NCBI GenBank assembly: GCA_002189035.1
Contig: NEEC01000021.1
Location: 1,364,001-1,428,000 of the forward strand
Source of the DNA: Utricularia gibba
Taxonomy: Eukaryota > Streptophyta > Magnoliopsida > Lamiales > Lentibulariaceae
Direction of reading: 5' to 3'
DNA length: 64,000 nt
Under the pieces are notes generated by a model that worked only from the letters and a program-made list of their open reading frames with translations, ran no database searches and was not told where the DNA came from. The translations under genes were made by a program, and so were the position numbers. Below are positions 21,276 through 33,370 of this stretch, in pieces. The number at the start of each line of letters is the position of its first letter. Position 1 is the stretch's first letter.

Positions 21276-24200
21276 ATGGTAATGGGTCGGAAACATGCTT
21301 GTAAGGGTGCAACGCAAGGACTATTGGTTGCTATAGTTGCAGGTAAACAGCAGGTTTAAGCAAATCCCGGGTCGAATTCTTCGTGGGGCTGTTACTGATT
21401 CATGTGTTTTTGCACTTGTGGGCAGTGGTATGGATCATGGCCGCTGTCGGAGCGGTGGCTGTGCCTAGTTCTAGTTGTTACGCTTTGGATGAAAGCGGGC
21501 GCATACATGATTTTGTATCCCTTTTATGAGTTTTTTAGAGGATATGGTTCCAACAGATAATTTATGATGGTACTTTTTGAAAAAGATAGGAATTTTGAGT
21601 GGCCTAATATTGTTACTCAATGTTTTCATTTCATGATTTCATTAGAGCAGTTTGATTGGGCAACTATTTGAATATGAGAGGAATAAGGTACTGTCTGTTA
21701 AAAATGCTCTTTTAATGAATTCTTTGCACTTTCAATAGCAAAACTTATTAAGAACCATTTGATGTCTTATAAGGAACCTGATTTGGCAGTGAGGTTTTGC
21801 AAAGATGTCGAATCAAGATCTCAGCAGGTAATTGTTAGGCTTCTATCTTGAACATAGTTTAATGTTTTCCTTGAGATCTGCCTGCTGGTGAAAAATTAGG
21901 GATATGTGAGTTTTGGAAGATTTGATAAGTTCAATCAATTTACTGCAAGTTCTGGGCGCAGTAATTTTACTCAGGTATTTTAACTGACATTGTGCCTCTT
22001 AGGTATTAGTTTTACTTTAGCCTCATTTGCTTGTCTTGGATTCGAAGTGTTTACTTAGAGATGAGGTAGAATTCATGGAGTTACTCTCAGTGATGTTATA
22101 GGAATTGAAATAGTTCAAGAAATAGGTTGAGTGAACCTCTAAATATTAAAATTATTATGACATTCTGAGAGAAGTGCTTTGTAAAAGTCCTCTTGTTTCA
22201 TCTTCTTGTTTTTCAGGAACGACATCTTTTGCATTAGTTTAGTTTGTCCTTTCAACTCCTTGAGAATCAATGTCCATTACAGTGTAGTCCTAAACAAAAA
22301 GATCTTACATAAATGCATCAAACCTTCATTTCCAGGAGTATTATGGTGGTGACCTAAAGGATTGTGAAAGCAGTTTTGATAAACTAGGGCGCACATCTCA
22401 GGTTTGCTGAACTATTGCAAATGATCTTTTTGATAACCTTAGGTGCACAGATTTCGCTAAGGTTAAATTTATCTAAATGAGGTCACAAGATTCTCTTGTG
22501 CATCGAATCTGCATTTCTTGTCCACTCTATAGTGAATAAATTTGTTTCACAATTTTCAGATTAATATCTTTTGTGGAAGCTGCCCGGATGGAAAATGTGT
22601 AGGTATTTATGAAGAGTCTTGTTTGCTGTGATATTTAAGTTCCATACTTTATGTAATCTTGTTTATCACTCAGCATACCATAGGGTGTTAAAAATATGAG
22701 CATGTGTCATATGTGTTACTTGGAGAAAGTATAATGCTTGTCAGTGCGGTGAAGTTAATGAATTTTTATTTGCTCTTATGCTTTGACACTTCACATATAA
22801 ATGCTTGTATCCGTGTTGTTTTCCTCTTTTTCTTTTCCATTTATGTTGAACTTGCACATAATTGTAGATTCATCTCTTTGCGTCCTCTCAGTAACACATA
22901 TCTTGTGGGTGTCTTTCGTATAGGTGCGCTTGGGTGCATCTGCAATGTTGCAAATGAATCAACTTGCCAGTAATTACTTGTTCTCTTTTGTAAGCTTTAC
23001 TTGATATGCCACTAACCGGCCAAGTTTTAGATCACCCTCATAGGATAGCTGATGCCTTTGTGAGCTAATACATGGAAAAGGAATTTAGTGCTGTTATTTC
23101 AAAACTCCGGACCCATATAAGCTTTTTCCATCAAAATTTCAAGATTGTGGGAGATGTATTTAAATCTTCTTTTTTCTTTGTGTCGCTTCACTGAACAGAT
23201 TAATGACCTACAGCATTTTCAATCGAAAAATCATAGGACTTTTTTCTTCTTGGCTAATAACTATTGTGCCAACGGCTATGAACTCAATCGTGGTTCACTC
23301 ATTTACTTTTCGTACAGTGTAACCTTAGATCTGGCTATTCCTTGTGTGAAGCCCGGTCCACGAGTATTTGAAGGCTTTACCGTTGGTTTTCATCCTCGGT
23401 CTTGGGAAATAGTAAAAAGCACTTCACTTTATAACATATTTTTCATTTGTATCCAGTCAAATAATGTACTCAGAGAGCATGCTTCCTTCCGTTGTGTAGG
23501 TCTACAATGGCATGACTCAATCGGGTTATGACGTAGCTTCCAATGAATTCAGGTAGTGTTATACATTATTATAGTTGTGTACTTTCCATATTAGAGTTGA
23601 GTATTACATTTTCTGCAACTGAAGATGGCATTAGTAGAAAATACATCAAAATTGGATTTTCAACCTCCTTATTTCACTGAGATGTTTTTGTGCTCTTGCC
23701 CAGAAAGGTATTTAGCAAATTCTCTTATGTTTTATGCAGCTTCAGTACTGAGCAGAGAGATGTAACCCTGTACTTAACTGCTATTTCTTCCTTCTCGGAT
23801 TTGGTTCAAACTCCGACGATCAAGGTTCTTATTATTTCTTGCAGCCAAATATGTGAACTGAATTTTCCATTTCTTCTTCTTCTTAATTCTTGATTTATTC
23901 AGATTTCTCCGGAGAAAGGATTGGATGTTAGGTTGTCTGGCTCAGGAGCAACGGGCACTCCACCCACGACTTTGTCTCCCACGGTTATGCTTGTGCACTG
24001 GACATGTAAATAGCTATAAATCTGCATCAATATTTTCTACTTTCAGGAGGGACCTAGTGATCCCAACTTCTTAATACGCAGGCAAAAAGGTTCTCGATAC
24101 GCCTTATGCAGTGGAAATCACTATACCTGTAAAGGATTACGATCCAATTCAGTTTACATTGACAAAGATGTGTGGTGAGCATTTTTGCAAGAGGATGTAG

Positions 24201-24928
24201 TATAGCAGGCTCCTTGGAATTTGCCCTTTTGATCTCTCATGCTACTTTTATCCATTATTTGCAGCGCGAAACCAAGATGATGGTGGCGAAGCCACGAGAG
24301 GATGGGCCATATTTGGAATCATATCATGCGTGTACGTCACCTCTTCTGCTCTGTCAAAAATGTTTGATGGACACATCTAGTGAAATGAAAGTGAAGTGAA
24401 TTATGCTACTTTACAAGTTACTGTTAGTTTCCTTTTTTGCTTGTCAGTCTGATCGTCGCCTCGACGCTCTTCTGTTGCGGAGGGTTCATCTACAGATCAC
24501 GGATGCAGCATCTGGTAAGCTCCTTGGCAGTAGCTGTTAATCCGGTTTCATGTATTCGATTCGACATCGGCTTCAGATAGTCTGCATATGAACTGTGTTA
24601 CTCATTACGCTCGAGTTACATTCTTGAATGAGCTGAAGACTTTCACCTTGTTAACAACAGCATGGACTGGATGCAATCCCTGGAATGGCTCTACTCTCTG
24701 CTTGTTTGGAAACTGTAAGCGAATTCTGTTCCGAAACACCAAGACAGTCCATGGTAATCCCCTCGATCACATCCTTCTCAATGTGATTTTACCATGTAGG
24801 TGAGCGGACCGGCGTATACCCGAATGCCGGCAGACGACACGGTTAATCCTTTCACGGCTGTGGAGCGCCCAACAACTTCAGCTCAAGCAAGGAGAACTGG
24901 TGGAGGGGGGACCTATGGATCCATTTGA
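21276..24928 (+). CDS. ATG27 / mannose-6-phosphate-receptor-homology type I membrane protein
   Basis: A plus-strand gene of roughly 13-15 exons from the ATG at 21276 to the TGA at 24926-24928. The first two exons give a hydrophobic signal/anchor (LLVAIVAVVWIMAAVGAVAV) followed by a Cys-containing lumenal domain: HDFSSLIGQLFEYERNK, NIFCGSCPDGKCVG, LGCICNVANESTCQ, LAIPCVKPGPRVFEGFTVGF. The ISPEKGLDVRLSGSGATGTP exon follows. A membrane span (GWAIFGIISC-VLIVASTLFCCGG) comes next, then a cytosolic tail ending YGSI, a YxxI-like sorting signal. The domain is the ATG27/M6PR-homology fold; yeast Atg27 cycles among Golgi, endosome and vacuole. The exon joining 22969 to 23318 is the least certain. Function in plants is not known to me. 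Confidence 0.75.
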
Positions 24929-25410
24929 AGGCAGAGCCATCAATTGTGAGAATCTTACTCTTGAGCTTCTTCAAGTTTGTTTGGTACAATTGCAATTTTA
25001 ATAAAAGTATTCATAGAAGTGATTCTTGAACATATTCGTTAATTCTACATCACAGAGGTCGATGAAGTGCTACTTGTTCATCCATGTGCCTCTGCCTTGT
25101 GATGTTAATAATTGCATCCTCCTGTTTTTTGAGCAACATATTTTGTATTGAATTTTATTGTTTTTTTCAATTAATTTTGTGGTTTAATTTATTATAAAAA
25201 TAAAAAGAATGGTTTGCATTTAATATTTGTAAATTTAGATTTTTTAATAAAATTTTTAAATCAAATTTAAAAATTAATTAATTAATCAACGGATCTGTTT
25301 TAAAGAAAGAGATTAATTAATGCAAAGATGCTGATTAAGCCGACACCTTAGAAGAAGAAGTGCGCGTTTGATTGTTTTAGCTTTCTTCGCACGAAATCTG
25401 ATGATGAGTG
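24929..25410. other. Short intergenic region between the ATG27-like gene and FOLT1
   Basis: Probable 3' UTR of the ATG27-like gene, then AT-rich DNA, then the short leader of the folate carrier. No separate gene seen. Confidence 0.6.
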
Positions 25411-27405
25411 ATGGCGGCGGTGTGGCAGTGGGAGAACGCGGTTGCCGGATGCGCGGCCGGACTCGCCACAGTCACATTTACCCAACCACTCGACGTCGTT
25501 CGCACTCGATTCCAAGGTTTCTTTTTGATGATTAACAAGGATTTGCGTTTACAGTTGTTTTTAGATTGTGCATTGTTTGCTGCTTTTGATTCAGTGAACG
25601 ATGGGCGAACGTCGATTGTGCCTTCGTATAAGAGCACTCCCCAGGCGCTTCTTACCATCGCGCGGACTGAGGTTTGTAGTAGGAGTTTTGACTCCTGGTA
25701 TATGCTTTTTTCTCTTGAAATTGGTATTATTTTTCCATGTTTTGTGCGATGATCGATTTCAGGGTTATATTCAGTGTTTTTTTTAACTTCAGGGTGTTAG
25801 AGGGCTATATGCTGGATTTTACCCTGCTGTTTTTGGATCAACTGTGTCATGGGGTTTATATTTCTTCTTGTACGCATCACTACCATATCTTCCTGTTTTT
25901 GTTTTATGCTGAACAATTTTGTATGCACGTTTTTTTCTTACTGTTTGACATGATTATGCAGCTATAGCAATGCGAAGCAACGGTATTTGAAAAGTAGAGA
26001 AGTGTTGAGCCCTGTTCTTCATCTTGCATCAGCTGCTGAGGCGGGAGGCTTGGTCAGTTTTTATGCTTTTTGTTGCAGTTCTATTTTGAACCTTCTATTG
26101 TATGAGCCATAAGCATCGGTTGAACACCTTATATGATATATTTGTTCACCTCCGCATGCGGTTGTCTAGGTATGCCTTTGCACAAATCCTGTTTGGCTTG
26201 TCAAAACAAGGTTACAACTCCAAACTCCGCTCCAAGCACGCCCATATTCTGGTTTCCGCGGTATGCATTAATCTCTTACTCAGATACTTAGGTAGTCTTG
26301 CGTTCTGTTCACTTGAGATAGCGTCAGTTCCAAATTCATGTTATTGCACATGTTTTCTAGCGATAAATTTTGCTTCTGCTTACTTCAGATGCTTTCACTA
26401 CCATATTGAAAGAAGAGGGATGGAGGGCTCTTTACAAAGGAATCGTACCTGGACTTGTTCTAGTTGAGATCTTTCATTTTTTCAATATGTGTATCTTGTA
26501 TAACTTAGCATACGGTTTTCTCATATATGATTCGAATATAATGTAATTGGGGCGTTTCAGCAGGTTACCCACGGAGCAATACAGTTTACAGCATACGAAG
26601 AACTTCGTAAAGTTTTCATAACATTCCGAACTGGAGCAACAGCTCTACATTCTGCACATTCTGATAATTCATTGGTAGGTTCTTGAAACATTACATCAAA
26701 AATTGTCTTTCTGTAGGATCATTCATACTATGATGCCCATAGTCTTGTTCTGTGCTAACCATAATCTGTTTGCCTCAAAGCCTTTACCCTGAATTGCATT
26801 TGTCTACAGGATTCATTTGATTTCGCCATCTTAGGTGCTTCTTCCAAATTCTCTGCCATTGCTTTAACATATCCTTTTCAGGTCACTCCCATTTCTGAGT
26901 GTTATAATCATCAGTACTAACAATCTTCTAACTCCACTAATGATCCCCTTGTTTCCCAAACTTGGCAGGTGATTAGAGCTAGATTGCAGGTAATGGTAAA
27001 TATTTTATTTGATACAAAATGTACATTCCCTCTATTCTAATCAGTGTTCAATCCAATGCGCAGCAACGCCCCAGCGTTCAGGGCATACCAAAATACATGG
27101 ATAGTTGGCATGTCATCAAGGAAACAGCAAGGTTAGCCTGAAAGGGATCTAATGCAGCATTCCTTTTTCAGAACCTTGCTTGTTGCTTCAATGATGGCAA
27201 ACCATAGTTCAGTACCAATGACGATAGCGCCACCGACACATTCTGATGAAGTGGTTTGCGTTTCCACAGATTTGAAGGGTTACGAGGCTTCTATAAAGGG
27301 ATCACAGCAAGTGTGCTGAAAAATGCACCTGCTGCTTCGATTACATTCATTGTCTACGAGAATGTGCTCAACACACTGAAGTTTGCCAGAAACAGGGATT
27401 TATGA
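25411..27405 (+). CDS. FOLT1: Mitochondrial-carrier-family folate transporter (FOLT1-like)
   Basis: About nine exons from the ATG at 25411 (MAAVWQWENAVAGCAAGL) to the TGA at 27403-27405. The protein has the three-fold carrier repeat with signatures PLDVVRTRF, PVWLVKTRL and PFQVIRARL, each PX[D/E]XX[K/R]-like. The sequence follows Arabidopsis FOLT1 (At5g66380) closely: STVSWGLYFF, HLASAAEAGGLVCLCTNP, ALYKGIVPGLVLVTHGAIQF, QQRPSVQGIPKYMDS and SITFIVYENVL. That protein imports folate across the chloroplast envelope. Splice phases are consistent throughout (e.g. FQ-VNDGR and R-DAFTTILKEEG), so the gene looks intact. The donor after LVL is GTTGAG, weak but GT. It converges with the MORC gene on the other strand. 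Confidence 0.9.
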
Positions 27406-27416
27406 GGGCTTAATCC

Positions 27417-30400
27417 TCATTGGCGAGATTGCAGGTATGAGGAAAGCCTCTCACGCTCCATTCTGGTTGCTTCCAACTCTTTCTCCAGTTGTTTAACCTG
27501 CTTAGGTTTTTCCACAGCCAATTAAAGCATATATCAGACGTGAGCTTGAAGATCAACAAAAGATGATTGGATGCAAATTCTACCTTTTTCTCCTTGTCAT
27601 CACACCTTTTCTTCAACTGCTCGCACCTGAGGTTTGATTAGAGATGATAAAGCACATGCGGAACAAAACCGACAAGGCGACACAAGTAGAAACTGAAACT
27701 GAAAAACTACGACAGATCCAGATGAATGTTGTACCTCATGAAGAGCACAAGGTTTTCATTTTCTCCACATATCTGATCATGTGGCCTGTTGTCTCGAGAC
27801 TTGTCAGTATGAGAGCCCTGTTAAAAGCCCTCTGTTAGACAAGGGAATGCCAGCAAAACAAAACTAAACAATATCAAAAGGGAATCAGCATTGAAAACCA
27901 TTTCGGTATTTTCTGATGCTGCATGAGCAGCAGTTCCAGTCTTGTGACTTCCTGAAGCAACTTCATTGCAGTTGAATGTAACCATGGCTTGGTATAAGAA
28001 TGATGCAGGGAAGTTCAAAAACCCCTGCAAGAAATGAACTTACCCTCTACAGCATTGACTTGGGCATCCCGAATCCGCTGAGAGACAACCCTGCTTGCTG
28101 AAGCGGCTGGTTTGGAGTTGATTACCAAAGTCTGGCCTCTTCTAACATGAAAAAATGCCTTCTAGAAGTGGAGTTACCCGCGACTTGAGAATCATGAATC
28201 TACTGGGATACATCACTAACGCCACCAGTTCGGCATCCGACTAAGTGGGCGTAATTTTTCCTGGAAGTTGCAAGAAGTATAAGGGCATGGTCCGAGACAA
28301 GCAAGGAAAGTGCCACCCACTCGAATATCAAAGAGAATACCAGTAGTCATTAACCATTTGCTTCAATTTTGCCTCCAGCTTAATGAACAGAACTGATCTC
28401 TCAAAGTCCTGCTTGTCATGAGCAGGTTGGATGAAATTTGCCTCCAGAACTCCTGAATGCCAAGTTTATATTCAACTAAGCTCAGGAACGCAACATGCAT
28501 TATGGAAAAGGGCTGAAACATAGCTAAACAGGTGCATGCCTACAACACCACGCCCCTTGGAGGTGCCGTCCGCGGTGACTTTCCAGAAGGGCTGTAAGTA
28601 AAGTTCATAAAAAATACAATTTTGGGGGAAGTTCATACTATTCATATACAAGCACAGGGAGAACGGTTTTGAACCTTGGCTTCATGAATGCACATACTCA
28701 AATGTATCTTGTTCTTAACTTTGAGAACTAAACTTTAATCTCAGGGATTCGAAAAGGAAATAAGTCACCTTGATGAGACGATTTCTGTGGTATATATTAA
28801 ACCCATGGATGCCAAGGGCAGGAGCTTCTTTGATGAAACCAATGCAAACTTCCACAGTGATCTGCATGTCCATCAGACCATTTAAATAAGAGAACAATAG
28901 CCTAAGAGAGACCCAAGTATCCCAGAAAAGGCCCTTGAAATAATGGAATATTGTCGCAGGTTATGTATAAAGATTTGATGAAAGACCACGCGGAATGGAA
29001 TGCAGTCCAAAGATCAGTGCATCGCTTGATCACACCTACAAGTTCTCTTCCCAACCACACGCCAAAAAATTTTTTTTTTTTTGCACTGATACCACCAAGC
29101 TCTCTTCTCAAAATCAATTTCATTAGCATGTAGTGGTCACGTTCACATGACAAAAAAATAATGAATAATTCATAAAATTAACAGCATCCTGAAAAATGAA
29201 GATACCATCACTGAAGATGGAAAACAGTAAAGGATTCAATTGAAACCTCTGATGCTGGCAGTCCAACTTGAGGCCTATACGTGAGCATCTTGGAGTGTTT
29301 CAAGTTTTTCACAATGCTGAATTGGTCCACTTGTTTCCCTCTTAATAGTATGCTAAACCCTTTAAAATTTTTGAGGTACAAGAGTGACACATATGCCTGA
29401 AAAAGGATGTCTTATAATATTTCGTAAAAGCATAAATGTTGATTCTGCAGTTAAAAAAAAAAGGCATGAAATTTGATTCAAATAAAGGATGAAAGCATAC
29501 CAAAGGGAGTTAGAAACAAGTACATATTATGATAGTATGATTTCAATTGGGACTATGGCGGATCAAGAGACAATTCTTTAGCTGATTGTGTAAACATCAA
29601 ATGACTACATAAATAAATCATTCAATTTCAAGAATATAAGCACCCATCATACTCATCACCCATGGTTGGCTACTATAACATGTCATGCATAATACTTCAG
29701 TAATATGGGGGAACTTGGAGGAAATAGTATGCACACCCTGAGTGAATACCGATAGCAACAAGATATATGAGACTGCAATGCACAAACTTTTGGTGTTTTA
29801 GGAACATTTCCAAGATTAGCTTCGTCTCTCAGCATTATGTCCTGAAATAGTTCAAAATTATAAAACAATTGAGCAACTACATGAACACCAAAATGAAAAG
29901 CATTTGTGTAACAACTATACACCAAATATAGGCATGAAATTCATATCTACAGATAATGTTCACATTTTTGTACCTCTTCATCATCATCAAAATTCAATTC
30001 ATAGATGCCTTCATCATTCATCCATAGGTTATAGACTATGATTTTAGTTCCATGTGATCCAATACTGTTGAACTGGAAGTACGAAGAAAACAAGACGAGT
30101 GTAACTTCCAAAAAAAAAAGGCTTCAAAGAGAGCAAAGCCAATGGCGTGAGATCAATGAATCAAGAGTTTAGAAGAAGTTAGTGCAGGAAAACTACACCT
30201 GTAACAGCAAATCCGTCGTTGAAGAAAAGGGGGACCATTCAAGTATTGTTTTCAAGTTAGAGGACCAACAAGCCTTAGCCTTGGAGCCATAAATTTTTGG
30301 CTCAGCCTGAGTTCCATGCAAATCAAAGTCTATCTGTGGAATGTCACGAGATGAAAAAGCATTCAAGATTCACAAGGTGAACGCTAGAGGATAAGAAGTC

Positions 30401-32206
30401 CAGATTAAGATAAAAATCTACCACAGGAATAATCACATCATCTTTTGAAGTTCTTCTCAACATTGTGTATGACAAAAGCCCAATACTTTGCGTTGGTTGG
30501 CTGAAAAGTGTAACAATACAGACTTAAGAAACGAAGAACTGGTGTCACTAAACAAAATTATACAAGAAGAAACTAAAAAAGATGTTCAGATTTTCAGTCT
30601 GGATGTATATACTATCAGCATATGTTGAACTTAGCTTCTAACAATCCATAAAGAAATGCGAAGACCTAATGAGTCTATATAATGCTGCAACAGAGAAAAT
30701 GTACCCTGATCGTGATGAACGGCTGAACACAATTACATCAGCCCCAAGACGCATGGTGCTTGTTTTGAATCCATTACCATCTGGGATTCGAATATCAATC
30801 ATAAATACATGACATTAAGAAAAAGGTATCCTTCTTATGGTCATTCATTTGCAAAGGTAAAATAGAAAAGTAAAATGACGATATATGTAGTTCATGAAGG
30901 GGTTAAAGGGGCTATTGGTGCACAGATCTATCCACATCCTTAGTGGGAATTGATAACTTTCAAGCATCAGTGTCCAAATAGCTCAGAGATCTATTCCAGA
31001 AACAATTTATAGTATTGTCCAGCAGAAAGGAGATCTGATGGTGTGATAAGAATAGCAGGAAATAAGTTACACTGCCCGATAGCTGTGTTTGACTGCTTTG
31101 ATGAGTACCCCAAGCTCATGCATTTACGCAAGGACTCTGGATCCATTCCACCACCATCATCTACAAACATGGACGTCCTGTCGAGATCATGTGAACTGAG
31201 ATAGAAAAACTAAAAGAAAATGTTAAAATATATAAACCTTCAAAAAGTAATGCAGGAGAATTCGTCCTTTCATTAAGGATCCTGTCAACCCTTACAAAAG
31301 TTGCACCATTGTCTATCTAGCTCAAGAAAGATGTCAACATAGACCAGATACAAAATAACTAACACGCATTTATGAAAGAGAAACATAACAAGGATAACTC
31401 CAAAAAAAAGTCTGGCATGCTAGACAAGAATGAGTGTTGTTTTCAGATGATAAGAATGAGTGTTGTTTTCAGATGATACCAAACCTAAAAACTACAAAGG
31501 AATTCAATATTATGGTCAGAGAAAATAAAAATAGATGTGGGTGAATCACAAAAATCACATGCAAATGTCAATATCAACTGGCTCTCCAATAGTGTCAAAT
31601 GTATTAAATCAACAAAATGTGAACCAAATCTTGAAAATGCATACGATATATATATTTTTTTTTTACCTCGTCTACTGCATTATCTAAGAGCTCCGCGATA
31701 GCTGCCAAAGAGAGGGAAAAATTGCGTTGAAGATTTTTCTAATGAAAGATGCAAAGGACAAGATGCGGGCAAGGACATGACACAAGGACACTATGGGATA
31801 TTCAATCGCTAACGATAGCAGAAGAAGACATTAACAATTCCACCAAAACATGGGGCTGCAAAAGTACACCTCCAAAGGCCCACTTGTGTGATGTAGCGTT
31901 TGAGTGTAGAAACTTAGGATGAACGCGTGCGAGCTCCAAATCCCCTGCACCTAAATGACGTGAAAAAACAATCATATATAAATAGAAAATCCATAAATTA
32001 CCAGAAAGTAACAAGGGTCAACCCGAAGTCTTCGTGAAGCTCACGGGGCCGATTTCAGAATCCCCTGCTCTCCAGAAACTCCGAGTACCAAGAGACCGAT
32101 AATCCCCCGGCACCGCATGGTCCGCACTACCGTCGCCTTCTTCATCGCTGCTGCCAAGGTCCACCACCTGGGCATCGGCAGGTACTTGCTGCTGGCGTGG
32201 CGGCAT
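27417..32206 (-). CDS. MORC-family GHKL ATPase (CRT1/MORC1-like)
   Basis: A minus-strand gene of many exons from the ATG at 32206 (MPPRQQQVPADAQVVDLGSS) to the TGA at 27419-27417. Early exons: 32206-32023, 31944-31870, 31701-31667, 31316-31240, 31160-31071. They encode the GHKL ATPase with HPKFLHSNATSHKWAFG, the ATP/Mg motif AIAELLDNAVDE, DDGGGMDPESLRKCMSLGYS, and GQYGNGFKTSTMRLGADVIVFSR. The S5-like part follows (LLRGKQVDQFSIVKNLKH; INPYHRNRLIK-type IYHRNRLIK; PFWKVTADGTSKGRGVVG; VLEANFIQPAHDKQDFERS). The C-terminus is a coiled coil ending VKQLEKELEATRMERERLSS-YLQSRQ. Plant MORCs act in heterochromatin silencing and immunity. No CW zinc finger is seen, as is usual in plants. Assignment to the CRT1 branch over MORC6 is tentative. 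Confidence 0.9.
31426..31477 (+). repeat. Perfect 26-base tandem duplication in a MORC intron
   Basis: Two identical, directly adjoining 26-base units (31426-31451 and 31452-31477) beginning AAGAATGAGTG. They lie in the intron between the third and fourth MORC exons. It looks like a recent slippage or repair event. Confidence 0.9.
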
Positions 32207-32489
32207 ATTCGATGCTGCACCGGGATTTCAAATTATACACAGAATGCGTTACTGCAAATTCTGGGGTGACAATCAGTGGCTTTATTTAATACAAATAAAC
32301 GAATAAAATATATTATTCATTTATTTTACATTTAAAAAACATCAATTATCAAACATAATTAATTTTATAATAAACTTATATGAGCAGATATTTTGTCTTT
32401 TCAATATTTTAAATAATTATATAAAATACGCATTATTTAAATTTTTTACTCTAAATTAGAATATTTTTTTTAAAAAAATTTACCTTTAA

Positions 32490-32491
<2 letters not shown>

Positions 32492-32543
<52 letters not shown>
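32492..32543. repeat. (AT)n microsatellite in the MORC promoter
   Basis: About 26 AT dinucleotides, some 290 bases upstream of the MORC start codon and between it and the next gene's stop codon at 32585. Confidence 0.95.
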
Positions 32544-32547
<4 letters not shown>

Positions 32548-32584
32548 ATAAAAAAAGTAACAATCTTTAGGGTAAATGAACTTT

Positions 32585-33370
32585 TTACGGTTTGTAAATA
32601 ATGAGAAAACAAGGCAACACAGCGCGTGAATCAAACACGACTAATTCGCCGCTCTTTCCACACGCAGACTCGTACGCGCCGTCGCCGACGAGCCCGTTTC
32701 CTTCAAATACCCGACCCTTGATGACCCTGCAAACCATCATCGCCCGACGCTCTGCCCCGCCGCCGGAGCTACTATTATGTGCTGCTCCGCTCCCAGCATA
32801 CGTGCGCATAGCCGTCGCTTTCGACCATGCGTCACGCCCACTATCACACGCGCCGCCGCCAGCCGTAGCGCCGAGGCAGTAGAATCGCATCACCTCGTTC
32901 CCGTCGGCGACGCACCGCCCGTCGGCCGCCCCATTCGACAGCGCCCTCGATTTCACCACCTCCCGGTACTCCTCGAACCGATTCAGGGTCCGCTTCAGAT
33001 TCTGCACCTTGAACACTAATTCAATTTGGCCCGCGAAACCCTTCTGCCCCCAGCTCGTGTGAAAGATTATCTCTACCACATTACGCGACAGGTGCCCGAC
33101 CGGGAGCTCCGTCAGCGCCGGAAATACCGATTCTCCGATCGGTTTGCAGGCGGGCAACCTGAGCGACCCGAGTCCGCTCTTAGTCCCCCGGGACGACGTC
33201 GAATCTGTGTCTTTGGGGGCTCTTCTTTTGGCGGGCTGAACGCCGTTTCCGATGCTCTGTACCTTGCTTTTGCAACTGGACGATCGGGACAATGGACGGT
33301 GGCAGTTGGAAACGACGTCGTCCGCCGCCGTGTACTTGCATTGCAGGGATTTCATCCACCTGGCCGCCAT
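32585..33370 (-). CDS. Plant C2H2-zinc-finger-family-related protein (PARP-like C-terminal fold), short form
   Basis: A single exon of 261 codons. The start is taken at the ATG at 33370 (MAARWMKSLQCKYTAADDVV); the frame stays open upstream to 33508 but family members begin near this point. The conserved C-terminal region includes LTELPVGHLSRNVVEIIFHT, LNRFEEYREVVKSRA, RCVADGNEVMRFYC, MMVCRVIKGRVFEG and SRAVLPCFLIIYKP. These match the family I know from Arabidopsis At1g75710/At4g27240-type proteins, whose C-terminal domain is classed, to my recollection, with the ADP-ribosylation fold. Longer relatives carry a C2H2 finger in front, and I see none here. Catalytic activity is not implied. Function unknown. 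Confidence 0.75.
   Translation of the reverse strand: MAARWMKSLQCKYTAADDVVSNCHRPLSRSSSCKSKVQSIGNGVQPAKRRAPKDTDSTSSRGTKSGLGSLRLPACKPIGESVFPALTELPVGHLSRNVVEIIFHTSWGQKGFAGQIELVFKVQNLKRTLNRFEEYREVVKSRALSNGAADGRCVADGNEVMRFYCLGATAGGGACDSGRDAWSKATAMRTYAGSGAAHNSSSGGGAERRAMMVCRVIKGRVFEGNGLVGDGAYESACGKSGELVVFDSRAVLPCFLIIYKP

Noticed and set aside
25480-25570. Frame reading through the first FOLT1 intron (FFLMINKDLRLQLF)
   Set aside because: The spliced form FQ-VNDGR matches FOLT1 exactly; the read-through is intron.
31426-31477. Possible CRISPR-like or satellite array
   Set aside because: Only two adjoining 26-base copies with no spacers, inside a plant intron.
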